Program-made: the position numbers and the translations under genes
Part shown: positions 43,401-48,859 of the stretch, piece after piece
Layout: every line of letters begins with the position of its first letter
Position numbering within the stretch: position 1 is the first letter of the stretch
The notes under the pieces: model-generated
Database searches by the model: none
Seen by the model: only the letters and a program-made list of their open reading frames with translations
What the model was told of the DNA's origin: nothing
NCBI GenBank assembly: GCA_004352715.1
Contig: SCFE01000047.1
Span: 448,220 to 512,219 of the forward strand
Source of the DNA: Hofstenia miamia
Taxonomy: Eukaryota > Xenacoelomorpha > Acoela
Reading direction: 5' to 3'
Length of the DNA stretch: 64,000 bases

Positions 43401-45815
43401 ATTTATCAGAACTTTGGGCCAACGATTGAAATCAAGCACGGAAGAACCAAGAGCAGCAGCGTTCCTTAAACAACGACTATCCATAGCAATTCAGATGGGG
43501 AACCATGCATCCATCGTTGGAACTCTACCAGATCAACTCGCACTTGAAGAAGTTTTTTACCTGTTTTAATGCGGAATCATTTCAAGTTTATCTAAAACGC
43601 ACGAACGGAAGATGTACGACTGCAGAATTAGAACATTTATCGTCCCATTCCTGATGTCTCGATGTGCTCTCATCCTGTTAGAAAAGTTTTCTACTAGCTT
43701 TATACTATTTGATTTATGTTTGCGATAGTTTAGTCGCACGATCTCTTTTAGCATGTTCGAGCGAAAAATAAAATTTGAAAATAATCGGGTAGGAATTTGT
43801 CGGTGGCCTATAGAATGAGTTGCGCATTAGGGAAACTGAAGGGAATATGGACCCCTTAAGCATGTTATTAAACACTGATCCAAGATGGAGAATCGAAAAA
43901 AGATATTAGATACAATGAAATACTAAATTTTGATATATGTATTAAAACTAATTAAACATGAGGTCAAATTTAAATGATCAAAAGGAAGCATACTACCTGT
44001 ACGTGAAGGTAAAATGGAACCCACGATAGAACATTATTTGTTCATAATTTTTGATAGGAACATTTCATTTTTGACGGCATAAAATCTATTACTTCTAAAT
44101 AAACGACTCCAATCATTTTATACATTGAATATGAAGGACATGAGCCTACTCTAAAACTGTATAATTAAGTGTCTATGAACTTTGGAATGCAAATCTAGTA
44201 CTAAAACAGAAGAAATTCAACTGAATTACTAAACACAGAAATCACAAACAAAAGAAACTTTTCCAATTGCATCTGCACATTCCTCATGAAACCAAATCCC
44301 ACACAATTGACATTGAATCCATAGTCACCACCATCATCAAAAAAGAATCTACGGCAGGCACCACAAATATTTACTGGGTTACTTCCAGTTTCTTTTGAAT
44401 ATTACGTATCTATTTACAAAACACGAGATATACATTAAAAATCAGTATTATTAATAAAACTTAATGAGTGTAAACAAATGATTCAGTATTTAGAGTGGCA
44501 ACCATTAGCTGACTAGGCATAGAATTCAATAACTATATAATATAGGCTTGGTGAAGTTCTTGGAACAGTTGATTTTGCCGTTCAAATACTTGATCAGATC
44601 CCGGAATCGCTTCGGAATTGAGCTGCTGCTTCACCATCTGCGAAGAGTTCTCAATGGGATTCAGGTTTGGGTTACAATGTCCTGCTAATAGATGTAATAT
44701 GCATGATGAGGATCTGCAAATAGAGGTTCAACCCGCTCATTCATTATCACTGAAAATATATTAATAATTTAAAAATTTGTTGAAAAACGCAATAATTTTA
44801 ATCGCTAGGGTTTCTGTTGTCCACGATTTTATTATTACTTTTACGAAACATGCAAATTAAATTAAATTAAGCATATAAGATAAATTTAGAATGTAGGTAC
44901 ACGAAATAAATGTCTGACGTGTTGAAATATATACAGGGTTCATGGATGGTTCCCACTTGGAGTACTATCTATACAAACTGGGCTCAGTTCCGTAACAGCA
45001 CAAAGTAAGAATGTGGCTTAAATTGAAAGGGTCTAAAATGAATTTTGATATACATGTATGAGGGTTGAATTGTCAGGACGCCCTGATCCATTTCTACATT
45101 TGGAAATAAATGCTAGAACGATTCAATAATGAAAAAACATATTAGAAATAATTGTTGATGTTGTAATTATTTTACATGAAAATAAATAATGTCCTTAAGT
45201 AAAGTATGTAACCAAATTACCTGTGCGGTGACTGCAGTGATCCAAATACGCGTGTCTCGCGCCACTAATAAAAATGTTTCGTGCCATGCTAGGACTGGCA
45301 GTGCAGGACGTTTATCACCAGCCCATGCTCTCACATAGATTGTTTTAAAAGTAGGCTTCAGTTGGATGAAGAACAACTTCGAAAACGACGCCAAAGCAAA
45401 TAGAATTTTATCTAAAATAATAATCGGTGTTAGGAATTTCAATAAATATTAAAATTACGAAAAGTAGAAAACTTGCTAGGACAAAAAATAAACTTACTGC
45501 TTGGCCCTACCAAAAGGGGTTCAATTGCAACTGCTTCACCACGAGATCCAGAGAACAAACACCTAGAGCGAGTAGTGCGTACACCAAGTGGCCGATGGAA
45601 ACTAAGAGCATATGCGGAACCCGTAGTGTCTGACATGACCGCCATTGTGGATAGCCGAGTGAAACGCACATGAAGAATAGGCTGTAAATGACGATGAGTT
45701 CGAAGAAGTCTTCCTTGTCCTGTGATATCCCACATGTGAATTGTGCCAAGATCATGGCCGACAAGAAGTCGAGATTCGGTTAGTGAAAGACATGATACAG
45801 CGCCGACTTCTTCAT
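6724..45815 (-). CDS. VPS8: VPS8, CORVET complex subunit (15 exons, 5' end missing)
   Basis: Vacuolar protein sorting 8 is a CORVET-specific subunit. CORVET tethers Rab5-positive early endosomes and promotes their fusion; VPS8 contacts Rab5 and carries a C-terminal RING finger. Fifteen minus-strand exons join with consistent phases into 1143 codons including the stop, against about 1430 residues in human VPS8, so roughly the first 200 are missing. Residues 1 to about 245 are the end of the WD40-like propeller (MWDITGQ, GVRTTRSRCLFSGSRGE). Residues 246-480 match the conserved CORVET-8 region (LRSWRERL, ALIYIYNRALQDYISP). Residues 483-1000 are the alpha-solenoid (GNKLLVYLSCCLAGR, LLHFETCDFLNVL, EALWFSLLDSL). 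The RING-H2 ligands are C1011, C1014, C1032, H1034, H1037, C1040, C1061 and C1064. The protein ends in a family-typical SESFQL tail. Identification rests on remembered human VPS8 sequence, not a search. Confidence 0.95.
8141..9029. mobile_element. TTAA-flanked non-autonomous DNA element nested in the hAT
   Basis: TTAA at 8141-8144 and 9026-9029 bracket an 881-bp insert with inverted ends: GGTAGAATTAGTGGTAAAGG on the left and, in reverse complement, GGTAGAATTAGTGGCAGGAT on the right. Fusing the flanks at a single TTAA puts the hAT frame back in register. No transposase is encoded. TTAA duplications are used by piggyBac and Kolobok superfamilies; the ends do not start CCC as most piggyBac ends do, so Kolobok-like is a reasonable guess. 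Confidence 0.75.
9896..9925. repeat. (AT)n microsatellite
   Basis: About 30 bp of uninterrupted AT inside the degenerate hAT. Confidence 0.95.
10441..10899. other. Intronic DNA before LINE ORF1, little recognised
   Basis: May include the 3' flank of the hAT and a decayed upstream part of the LINE ORF1. No motif is firm enough to call. Confidence 0.3.
10900..11490 (+). pseudogene. LINE fragment: ORF1 C-terminus then ORF2 endonuclease start
   Basis: 10960-11210 reads LEDMNEIDKIIQDLG, RLGRYAEDKIRPILVTFNNV and LKKLYEFFNRAL, resembling the C-terminal domain of non-LTR ORF1 proteins (RLGK...RPRPILVKF). About 80 bp later, 11290-11480 gives LLLNARSLKKPLSK and LVTETWLK, the start of an APE-type endonuclease as in CR1/L2 clades (LNARSLxNK...ITETWL). 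Frameshifts are present. RT is absent because the sequence switches to an inverted LINE by about 11570. Confidence 0.65.
11570..13048 (-). pseudogene. NeSL/R2-like LINE fragment, inverted
   Basis: On the minus strand, 12836-12585 encodes NRRTPQSGVWTREVA, RKPAWERRIENKVAKIRQQI and GKIRTSK, then 12002-11811 encodes YIDQ-like FIDQTMVEWSRRKTNL, MAWIGFRTGYDN and WVLRTLRSNGVSQKWVEFLE. These match by memory the reverse transcriptases of NeSL/R2-type LINEs (RPAWERRIExKI, MAWIDYRKAYDxVPHSW). The canonical A-motif Asp/Lys positions are altered and frames shift. Base composition (C/T-rich on the plus strand) differs sharply from surrounding AT-rich DNA. One N occurs at 12761. Confidence 0.7.
13049..13104. 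repeat. (ATT)n microsatellite at the LINE 5' edge
   Basis: About 18 units of ATT directly abut the inverted LINE. Confidence 0.95.
13339..13362 (-). mobile_element. Possible hAT terminus CAGTGTTGGAACCG
   Basis: The minus strand from 13362 reads CAGTGTTGGAACCGTGCC, sharing CAGTGTTGGAACCG with the MITE end at 51578. The outside 8 bp are gtgatgct. No mate was found, so this is a solo end or chance. Confidence 0.4.
13921..14216 (-). CDS. VPS8: VPS8 exon N: first part of RING-H2 finger
   Basis: 296 bp, attttag acceptor, GTTAGT donor after one base. Encodes GEVKELIFGMLATCNYEETL (human GEIQGLILGMLDTFNYEQTL), then DVHWNFDKLRR and the first six zinc ligands of the RING: ICQLC, then VFSCGHAFHGSC (C-x-H-x2-H-x2-C). 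The final C-x2-C pair is in the last exon. Confidence 0.94.
14217..14762 (-). other. VPS8 intron M-N, no insertions seen
   Basis: 546 bp of ordinary AT-rich intron. Confidence 0.8.
14763..14914 (-). CDS. VPS8: VPS8 exon M
   Basis: 152 bp, gtttag acceptor, GTAAGC donor after two bases. Encodes ALKELIFNLLNSMIGHISLP and LTKIIEEPAYG, matching human ALKSLTMQVLNSMAAFIALP and LQRILQDPVYG. With no Met start and flanking splice signals it is easy to miss by open-frame scanning; it was found from protein continuity between exons L and N. Confidence 0.9.
14915..15775 (-). other. VPS8 intron L-M, no insertions seen
   Basis: 861 bp of AT-rich intron. Short open frames have no family resemblance. Confidence 0.8.
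15776..15921 (-). CDS. VPS8: VPS8 exon L
   Basis: 146 bp, aatttag acceptor, GTATGT donor in phase 0. An acidic N-terminal half (EAESEQSCKEDVQFED) is followed by the conserved AEALWFSLLDSL motif, human REALWFPLLEAM. Confidence 0.88.
15922..16287 (-). other. VPS8 intron K-L
   Basis: 366 bp, nothing notable. Confidence 0.8.
16288..16403 (-). CDS. VPS8: VPS8 exon K
   Basis: 116 bp, ttttag acceptor supplying the last base of Glu, GTACTG donor after one base. Encodes YHLDKCIAYLHIKSGNVVGG then LLVKAIDAKFRLLLNT, aligned with human YQLHEVTAYLLEKKGDIHGA and LIMLERLQSKLQ. Confidence 0.88.
16404..18554 (-). other. VPS8 intron J-K with an interspersed repeat
   Basis: 2.15 kb. Around 16790-17000 the sequence shares a 20-mer (cttataattacctgaacat plus t) and scattered similarity with 61140-61390. 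The 93-codon plus-strand open frame at 17349-17630 has no family motif and looks random. Confidence 0.7.
16790..17000. repeat. Interspersed repeat copy 1
   Basis: The exact 20-mer at 16828-16847 recurs at 61169-61188, followed in both by a related A/T-rich stretch with 'ttcaaagaaaaata' and a downstream 'ccaaat'. No termini were defined. Confidence 0.45.
18555..18801 (-). CDS. VPS8: VPS8 exon J: alpha-solenoid
   Basis: 247 bp, tttttag acceptor, GTTAGT donor after GA. Encodes LQLEFLTGVIELKASPKN and NPLIDLYVRLLYKHRTPEDI, the counterparts of human LLFKFLRSLLDPREGIHVN and ITEQFIELLCQFNPTQVIE. Several GT sites follow closely (GTTAGT, GTAGTT). Only the first keeps phase with exon K. Confidence 0.88.
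18802..22138 (-). other. VPS8 intron I-J, holds one hAT MITE
   Basis: 3.3 kb. Apart from the MITE at 21402-21799 I see only AT-rich sequence and weak, unsupported inverted similarities near 20330 and 21020. Confidence 0.75.
21402..21799. mobile_element. hAT MITE, 398 bp, perfect 8-bp duplication
   Basis: Left end CAGGGGTGGATTTACCCAGC; right end, reverse complement, TCAGGGTGGACGTTGAATGG. Both sides carry gaactggc (21394-21401 and 21800-21807), a perfect 8-bp target-site duplication. The ends are rich in ACCC/GGGT motifs. No coding sequence. One extra terminal base makes the right end slightly asymmetric. Confidence 0.8.
22139..22368 (-). CDS. VPS8: VPS8 exon I: alpha-solenoid
   Basis: 230 bp, tatttag acceptor, GTACTG donor after one base. 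Encodes MYSVLEIIYEKRG and LFRFVRNILYQRDCTEEQRR, then VKAAQLLVAG, aligning with human FYQICEFMYERE, FNYIHNILSIPGHSAEEKQS and CKAAELVATH. Confidence 0.9.
22369..25266 (-). other. VPS8 intron H-I, holds one hAT MITE
   Basis: 2.9 kb. MITE at 22677-23353. Near 24650-24710 several TCCGGA words occur (ttatccggac), like the ends of Tigger/pogo-type elements, but no matching opposite end was found. Confidence 0.7.
22677..23353. mobile_element. hAT MITE, 677 bp, 8-bp duplication
   Basis: Inverted ends AAGTGTTGACCATTTAAATG (left) and CAGTGTTGGCCATTTAAATG (right, reverse complement), both continuing into AAAC-rich sequence. Flanks gttatagt (22669-22676) and gttataat (23354-23361) match at seven of eight positions. 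No transposase. Confidence 0.8.
25267..25526 (-). CDS. VPS8: VPS8 exon H: alpha-solenoid
   Basis: 260 bp, ttttag acceptor in phase 0, GTAGAA donor after two bases of an Arg codon. Encodes GSLLMFLAQQLTRCGNLTLP, matching human GCLFTFLARQLAKPDNTLF, and ends with the equivalent of the VQFEESRLIRMAEK helix. Confidence 0.9.
25527..26259 (-). other. VPS8 intron G-H with a short (TA)n run
   Basis: 733 bp with (TA)n at 26145-26166, otherwise plain. Confidence 0.8.
26145..26166. repeat. (TA)n microsatellite
   Basis: About 11 TA units in the intron. Confidence 0.9.
26260..26518 (-). CDS. VPS8: VPS8 exon G: clathrin-heavy-chain-like repeats
   Basis: 259 bp, tttttag acceptor, GTTTGT donor after CAG. 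Encodes VLGNKLLVYLSCCLAGRDF and MATLLHFETCDFLNVLSIAF, the most conserved VPS8 stretch (human MGNKLLVYISCCLAGRAY, RTLLHFDTREFLNVLALTF). A ttcag eleven bases upstream could also serve as acceptor in phase 0 if exon F used GTTTTT. The TTTAG site is preferred because the other 14 acceptors all have that form. Confidence 0.92.
26519..27776 (-). other. VPS8 intron F-G, half occupied by a piggyBac derivative
   Basis: 1.26 kb, of which 26980-27672 is a TTAA-flanked element. The remainder is unremarkable. Confidence 0.8.
26980..27672 (-). mobile_element. piggyBac-derived element with transposase N-terminus
   Basis: TTAA at 26980-26983 and 27669-27672 flanks inverted ends CTCTTTCGCTACTGGGG and CTCTTTCGCTACCGCACCCC, close to the usual piggyBac TTAACCCTTT. 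On the minus strand near 27400-27220 lies MDDSQSSSSNKHPAKQFCAE, then a stop, then DPTDDADGVPSVLSAEENEN: an acidic N-terminal region like that of piggyBac transposases. The DDD catalytic core is missing, so this is an internally deleted, non-autonomous copy. Confidence 0.75.
27777..27920 (-). CDS. VPS8: VPS8 exon F
   Basis: 144 bp after a 7.2-kb intron. The tgtttag acceptor supplies the last base of a Glu codon begun in exon E. It reads LYNALIYIYNRALQDYISP, nearly the human LYDAMIYVYNRGMNEFISP. The donor is taken as GTTGGT, leaving CG to pair with T from exon G. A GTTTTT site three bases further on is a weaker alternative. Confidence 0.9.
27960..27990. repeat. (AT)n microsatellite
   Basis: About 31 bp of AT, 40 bp upstream of exon F in transcript direction. 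Confidence 0.95.
28254..28762 (+). mobile_element. Degenerate mariner element
   Basis: Inverted ends CAGGATGGTCCATAAGTAAC (left) and CAGGGTGGTCCAGAAATAAC (right, reverse complement) are typical of mariner elements. TA precedes the left end; the right side has ca then ta, so the duplication has decayed. Plus-strand 28594-28660 reads CHSIDARLHKCLASNFEFQH, the C-terminal RxxxCxxxNGxxFEH-like block of mariner transposase. The catalytic part is gone; the length is about 510 bp against about 1.3 kb for an intact copy. Confidence 0.7.
29855..30540 (+). pseudogene. Second piggyBac relic (5' part)
   Basis: TTAA at 29855-29858 is followed by CCCCTTCACATCTGGAACCC, a piggyBac-type end unlike that of the 26980 element. 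Downstream, about 30050-30240 encodes acidic sequence (SDNETENEDFL, RSDNGQDEESDSEVEDYEND) typical of piggyBac N-termini, then VSWKVFQQMHDSLC. After 30360 there are only decayed basic stretches (KEGKPRIS). No right end was found, so it is truncated. Confidence 0.5.
31579..31863 (+). pseudogene. copia gag-like fragment
   Basis: 94 codons, including SLPDAILAAELLYNSRISDS and KNALLQSNTSF, the helical repeat typical of copia-type gag. Ends in a stop before the zinc knuckle. Start Met is arbitrary because the frame emerges from LTR sequence. Confidence 0.55.
32028..32090 (+). pseudogene. Gag zinc knuckle
   Basis: RPCHICGVIDHWARECKNR fits C-x2-C-x4-H-x4-C exactly. It lies between the gag fragment and the protease-like segment. 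Confidence 0.7.
32190..32510 (+). pseudogene. Protease-like segment of the copia element
   Basis: IIDTTCTLTVAGNTWLENYL begins with a DT(T/G)-type aspartic protease motif, the catalytic Asp being followed by T-T rather than T-G. The downstream sequence is frameshifted. Confidence 0.45.
32630..33250 (+). pseudogene. Integrase of the copia element, broken
   Basis: A zinc-binding H...H/C-x2-C domain (HIQFGHCSEIHM, CKICEICK) precedes the catalytic core: AIDLFWLDL carries the first Asp, DDGGEFLSNS the second Asp region, and YSPFSNGIVERHNK the Glu. In-frame stops occur (for example after KRTRQPM and after the NVHKI segment). The integrase C-terminal linker (SPNQIVFGKNPRVSSV) is visible to about 33240. 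Confidence 0.7.
33419..34120 (+). pseudogene. RT C-terminus and RNase H of the copia element
   Basis: VFLGVQIRKIDDCYHLSQ matches the copia post-palm block, TSRPDLAFVFSFLSTQ the connecting block, and SRSALAAETIALVDNID plus KRLAIDFNYIREGIK the RNase H region. A frame change and stop at about 33838 separate the two halves. The YVDD-containing palm is missing, by deletion between about 33250 and 33419. Confidence 0.7.
34191..34260 (+). repeat. Start of copia 3' LTR
   Basis: TGTGATAATCAATGAAATAC at 34191 parallels tgtgataataaatgaaat at 31568, with both continuing into 'tttagtaaatataat' and 'taataccagtaaat'. The right edge of the LTR could not be fixed. Confidence 0.55.
34966..35035. repeat. (TTA)n microsatellite
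   Basis: About 23 units of TTA, 40 bp from the exon E donor. Confidence 0.95.
35075..35376 (-). CDS. VPS8: VPS8 exon E: alpha-solenoid
   Basis: 302 bp, entered in phase 0 through agtttag and left after two bases (GA) through GTAAGA. Encodes LTYVAPRVLSDMVSHLAEVD and LETVITRLDPNGLDVDGLVR, matching human GITPQVMKDLIVHF and VEALIVHMDITSLDIQQVV. A (TTA)n microsatellite ends about 40 bp beyond the donor. Confidence 0.93.
35377..36756 (-). other. VPS8 intron D-E, no insertions recognised
   Basis: 1.38 kb of AT-rich intron. No termini, coding remnants or microsatellites stand out. Confidence 0.7.
36757..37023 (-). CDS. VPS8: VPS8 exon D: CORVET-8 core
   Basis: 267 bp, phase 0 at both ends, gttttag acceptor and GTAATG donor. 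Encodes GLKGLHVIALRSWRERLAMV, aligning with human GTKSVYVMMLRSWRERVDHL, then a short helical stretch (RLLRWLHETGELVSD). Compared with human VPS8 it lacks about 20 residues after the LHETGEL position. Confidence 0.93.
37284..37445. repeat. (TA)n microsatellite interrupted by a 100-N gap
   Basis: TA runs on both sides of N at 37313-37412. The 100-N length is a placeholder. Confidence 0.9.
37821..38041. mobile_element. Foldback / palindromic MITE, 221 bp
   Basis: The left arm begins ggtcacggttagattaatgg and includes gttaaaaagtgacttgtcac. The right arm in reverse complement begins ggccacggttagactagtg and includes gttaaaaagtgagctgtcac. Similarity continues inward (atcgcacctctaacc against attgcacgtccaaac) to a centre near 37931, where a gtgcac core sits between aaatcg and cgattt. 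Essentially the whole unit folds into one hairpin with arms of about 100 bp. The target-site duplication is unclear. Confidence 0.75.
38220..38620 (+). pseudogene. LINE endonuclease C-terminal fragment
   Basis: GDFK then, after a frameshift, LPEIDWGAIYS; further on FLTHKSGNILDVISFNTKN and GREISDHAVIYV. These are the GDFNLPxIDW, THxxGNxLDLxxxN and ISDHxxI blocks of APE-type LINE endonucleases (CR1/L2/jockey). The following 90 bp (FNKADD) fits the linker before RT. Heavily decayed. Confidence 0.65.
40068..40440. repeat. Identical 176-bp repeat flanking a 21-N gap
   Basis: 40068-40243 and 40265-40440 appear identical base for base and are separated only by N at 40244-40264. Most likely two contig ends with an unmerged overlap, so one copy is probably artificial. 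Confidence 0.85.
40265..40569 (+). pseudogene. Unrecognised open segment with a CPSCNLC motif
   Basis: One frame runs about 100 codons with a single TAA: KTFFRVFKDSIVLVAYDPFF, then after the stop EHFHCNALNDLKDGEHFVKP, RYCPSCNLCTTAML and NCFYRDRSFST, ending at TGA (40567-40569). The residue mix looks more protein-like than chance and the paired Cys suggest a metal site, but I recognise no family. It could be transposon debris or chance. Confidence 0.25.
42079..42303 (-). CDS. VPS8: VPS8 exon C: end of propeller
   Basis: 225 bp, phase 0 at both ends, attttag acceptor and GTAGTT donor. It encodes SSVVWLSARALAIIDSNEML and SFKALATGGQ, counterparts of human NFTWINSRTVVLLDSVEKLH and HFKSLATGGN. A 1000-bp gap lies in the intron just upstream, but protein continuity with exon B suggests no exon is lost there. 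Confidence 0.93.
42340..43339. other. Assembly gap (1000 N)
   Basis: Exactly 1000 N, a placeholder. The LINE relic on its right suggests it hides a retroelement body. Confidence 0.95.
43340..43569 (+). pseudogene. Retroelement C-terminus emerging from the gap
   Basis: A plus-strand frame open from the gap edge to a TAA at 43567 encodes GAGPETTKFIRTLGQRLKSS, then FLKQRLSIAIQMGNHASIVG. This matches by memory the block that follows RT in many invertebrate retroelement proteins (GGWGxEAxxFLKxLGxRL...FLxQRLSLAIQRGNAASxxGT). No host function is inferred; the RT would be within the gap. Confidence 0.55.
44520..44765 (-). pseudogene. Tc1-like transposase fragment
   Basis: On the minus strand, GHCNPNLNPIENSSQMVKQQ corresponds to the PAQSPDLNPIENLWxxLK block of Tc1 transposases. 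Here the catalytic third acidic region follows as NSEAIP. Upstream is LINERVEPLFADPHHAYYI in another frame. Only the C-terminal third remains; no inverted termini were identified. Confidence 0.6.
45221..45411 (-). CDS. VPS8: VPS8 exon B: WD40 propeller
   Basis: 191 bp, attttag acceptor, GTAATT donor after CAG. Reads NKILFALASFSKLFFIQLKP and later PALPVLAWHE, matching the human stretch TKILVIGLKPSLKVW...VPLLAWHF. The single leftover base of exon A completes its first codon as AAT. It ends in phase 0. Confidence 0.92.
45412..45497 (-). other. VPS8 intron A-B, 86 bp
   Basis: GTAAGT...attttag. The shortest intron in the gene, about 80 times smaller than the largest. Confidence 0.9.
45498..45815 (-). 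CDS. VPS8: VPS8 exon A (first exon seen): WD40 propeller
   Basis: 318 bp, entered through an aatttag acceptor with two bases of a split codon and left through a GTAAGT donor after one base. It encodes propeller blades with GAVSCLSLTESRLLVGH, GTIHMWDITGQ, and GVRTTRSRCLFSGSRGE, which closely matches human GVRTCESRCLFSGSKGE. The incomplete first codon shows that at least one coding exon lies upstream. Plus-strand open frames here are shadows. Confidence 0.93.
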
Positions 45816-46878
45816 CTAAATTACAATCTATGAAGATAATTGAACATGGTTGGGAAAAATTTTTTTATAGAAATAACGCTTTAAAAACAAAAAATCTCTC
45901 AGAACAATGTTCAATTTCACTCTAATTCACACCGTTGGAGCAAATTTAACATATACGCCTTAATGATAAAATTTAATTACTGTTCTCGTCTGAAACAATG
46001 ATATATCTATTGCTGAGTGCAAGTGATTGGAATGCTATTATGAAACACGAAAAAAACTAAAAAAAAATTTCAGTTAGCAATGCAATTGAAGATGTAAAAA
46101 TATATTCGAAAAACTATGCTTCCAAAATTACTGCATGAAATTTTACATTTAGGTCAGCTCGTGAAGCTTATGTTATGTTTAGTTTAAAATCTTTTCACAT
46201 TTGGAATTCTGGGAAAATTTATAAAGCCAATAAAAGCAAAGGTTCGCAAACGCTCGAAAAAATTTGCTGAAATAAAATCAATTATAAATTCTAATGAATA
46301 AAACCGATAGTAATATTAAATGTCAGAGCATTGTAGAAGTTAAGAATGATAGAAAGTAGCGGTTATTTTTAACTCTTTTGTTTGAAAGTTTCGTTAGGGA
46401 AGCCAGTTTCAATTGACTATGCAGCTTCGAGGACTTCACAACAAAGAGGCGTGTAGAACGGGACAGCAAATCAATATGACGTCAATCATAAATTGATTAA
46501 TGTCGACATTTATATTAATAATGCAAGGTTCTAGAAAAAGCGTCTCAAACATTTTTCTATTACACACGGGAAATTATAATTACAATACAGTTCAATAATT
46601 TCCAATTAAATTTTGATTCACATGAATATGAAATTATAAATATGAGTGAACGATTTTCTTTGAGGAAACCTTAATAAGAGCATGATATTTCCTAGAAACC
46701 AATTCAATGGTAGTTTTGGAATAACCATCCTATATAAATAAGAATCGAATTCAAATCCGAATCTTCAGGCTGAAAGGTCAGGTAACATTACAAAGAAAAA
46801 AATGACATGATCCATTATATTATATTAGTTGTTAGACTACAATACGAAAATTTCAGTGAATAATTTTAAAAAACCGAG

Positions 46879-46914
<36 letters not shown>

Positions 46915-48859
46915 TTGTTTCTTTCCTTCTTGAATAATGAGCTTTGTATGCCCTGGCAATGTTTAAGCAAAAATTAACAATGCTACCTGTCTTATTAACA
47001 ATCATGTATGTTGGATTCGAATTTTAGTACATTGTAGAAGGGGATGTAGAAATTTTTGATGGCATCACAGGATTTTTTAAAACAAAACAAATTTAACAGT
47101 TAATTCTCTTTGAGAAGCATGTCCGGTATATTTCTCCATTAAATTCTTCTATTGTATAATGTGTTAGGTTTCCATAAAATGGACAAAAAATTCTTTTGCA
47201 ACATTTTTGAGAGAAAAAACATTTACTTAACTTGTGATCTTAAGGATTCACGAAGGCTTTTCCTGAAAATTCGGATTCGAACACGAAATAAGAAAAGTGG
47301 ATCGCAAGGCCCTAGTTAATAGGACTTTGAAAAAAACTTTTAAATATTTAAAAAAGTCTAAACAAAAAAATTAGAATTTTTCGGAATCTGTTTTTATTCA
47401 GAAAAATTTCAGTTTCACTGTGGTTGAACGCCGGATATAATTTTATATTAATTCATAAGGTCTTATTCGAAAGCAAGCATAAAAATTAACTAACACGTTA
47501 TCAGTCGAATTGGCAGCAAGTTTTGAAAAAATACACGAAAAAACATTAAAAGAAAAGTAAAAAAAGTGCTTTTTCCAACAAAGATACCAGAATAGCAAAG
47601 GGCCGACCAAACCCGACCGAATGACCCATGCAACCCGCATAAGATTCGACCCGAAGAGACTCGGAAAAATGGCAAAATTAATATTCCAGTGACCCATTTT
47701 TTAAAACGTTGTTTGCAATATTTTGCTAGCAGTGAACCGTTATCTGAATAGACATTGAAATAAGACATCACATCATGCTGGTCTTCACTAACCGTCGCCT
47801 CATTATAAAGACGGAAATTTGTTTTGAAAACATAATTTAGGATGTAAAATAAAAAAATTATCGTAATAATTTTTAATGATGCAAAATCCAAAACGGCAAT
47901 TTAACGTCAACCACACTTCTTATGATTTCAAATATCAGACTGAGAGATGTTTCTATTTGCACACATTTATGAAATTTATTAAGTGTAAGTTCATTTTATT
48001 TCCATTGAACCAAAAAGTTATGCGCAAAACCTCAGTTTGTACGAAGAGTATTCTAATATTCCTGACCAGCTAGAGTAGAAATTTATACCGATAGCTAGTC
48101 TCTGGTTTCGTGAGCAGCTATAAATAGTTGCTCAATAAATTCATAAAGCAAATTACGCACTTTTCGGAGCAGAACAAAGTAAATATAGGCGTTTTCAGAA
48201 TGAAGTATTTTTTCCGGGAGTGGTAATGGATACGCCGTTTGATACTTTAATTTCAGCGCAAGAAAAGTCAATTTACTGCTTCCTCTGGACGATAATTCAT
48301 TATTCATTAATTGGGAATGAGTGCAGTAAATGATTGTAAAACTGACGACTGAGTTCATTAGAAAGTGATTTATTAGTTAAACGGGCAGGTGATCGTAAAA
48401 TCTTAACAAGATTGTGAACTGAACGTTTTACTAAGCAAAATTCTATCTCGTTTATAGGGAAAACGGTTATAAGGAAATACGAAATCACATTTCATTCAAT
48501 TGGAAATGACCTTTCCCTCTAATGAAATGAACTATAGAAAATTTAGCCGAGAAAACTATTACAACAAAAGTATACACACACTATAAAAAGATTACATATT
48601 AAAATGAAATGACGGCTATATATTGGAATGATTGCTTTGTCACGCATTCGCTACTAATCCAAATCTTAGCCAGAATCCCACAACGAACACTCACAAAATT
48701 TGATTGCTGTTTGATATACTACGAAGCATACAAAAGTTTAAAAAGTAGGAAAACTTCTTCAATCAATAGATTGCACAACATCCAATTTGTTTTAAATTAT
48801 TCAAAAAGTTTCCAAAAACGAAAACAACACAAGAATATAATTCATTACAGTATTGTAAT
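45816..48859. other. DNA upstream of the first VPS8 exon seen
   Basis: Presumably a VPS8 intron, since exon A starts mid-codon. It holds (AT)n at 46881-46912 and a patch at 47580-47665 of GACCC-rich words (cgacccgaagag, aacccgcataag) like the subterminal motifs of the hAT MITEs, without a mate. No exon was found. Confidence 0.5.
46881..46912. repeat. (AT)n microsatellite
   Basis: About 32 bp of uninterrupted AT. Confidence 0.95.

Larger units (their letters stand above)
42304..45220 (-). other. VPS8 intron B-C (2.9 kb)
   Basis: Contains a 1000-N gap, the C-terminal end of a LINE and a Tc1-like relic. The remaining parts (43570-44500, 44770-45220) show nothing recognised. Confidence 0.75.

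Noticed and set aside
43369-43569. Possible extra VPS8 exon
   Set aside because: Wrong strand, retroelement-like sequence, and exons B and C already join without a gap in the protein.
45473-45673. Plus-strand open frames opposite VPS8 exons A, B, D and J
   Set aside because: They are antisense shadows of conserved exons and have no family resemblance.
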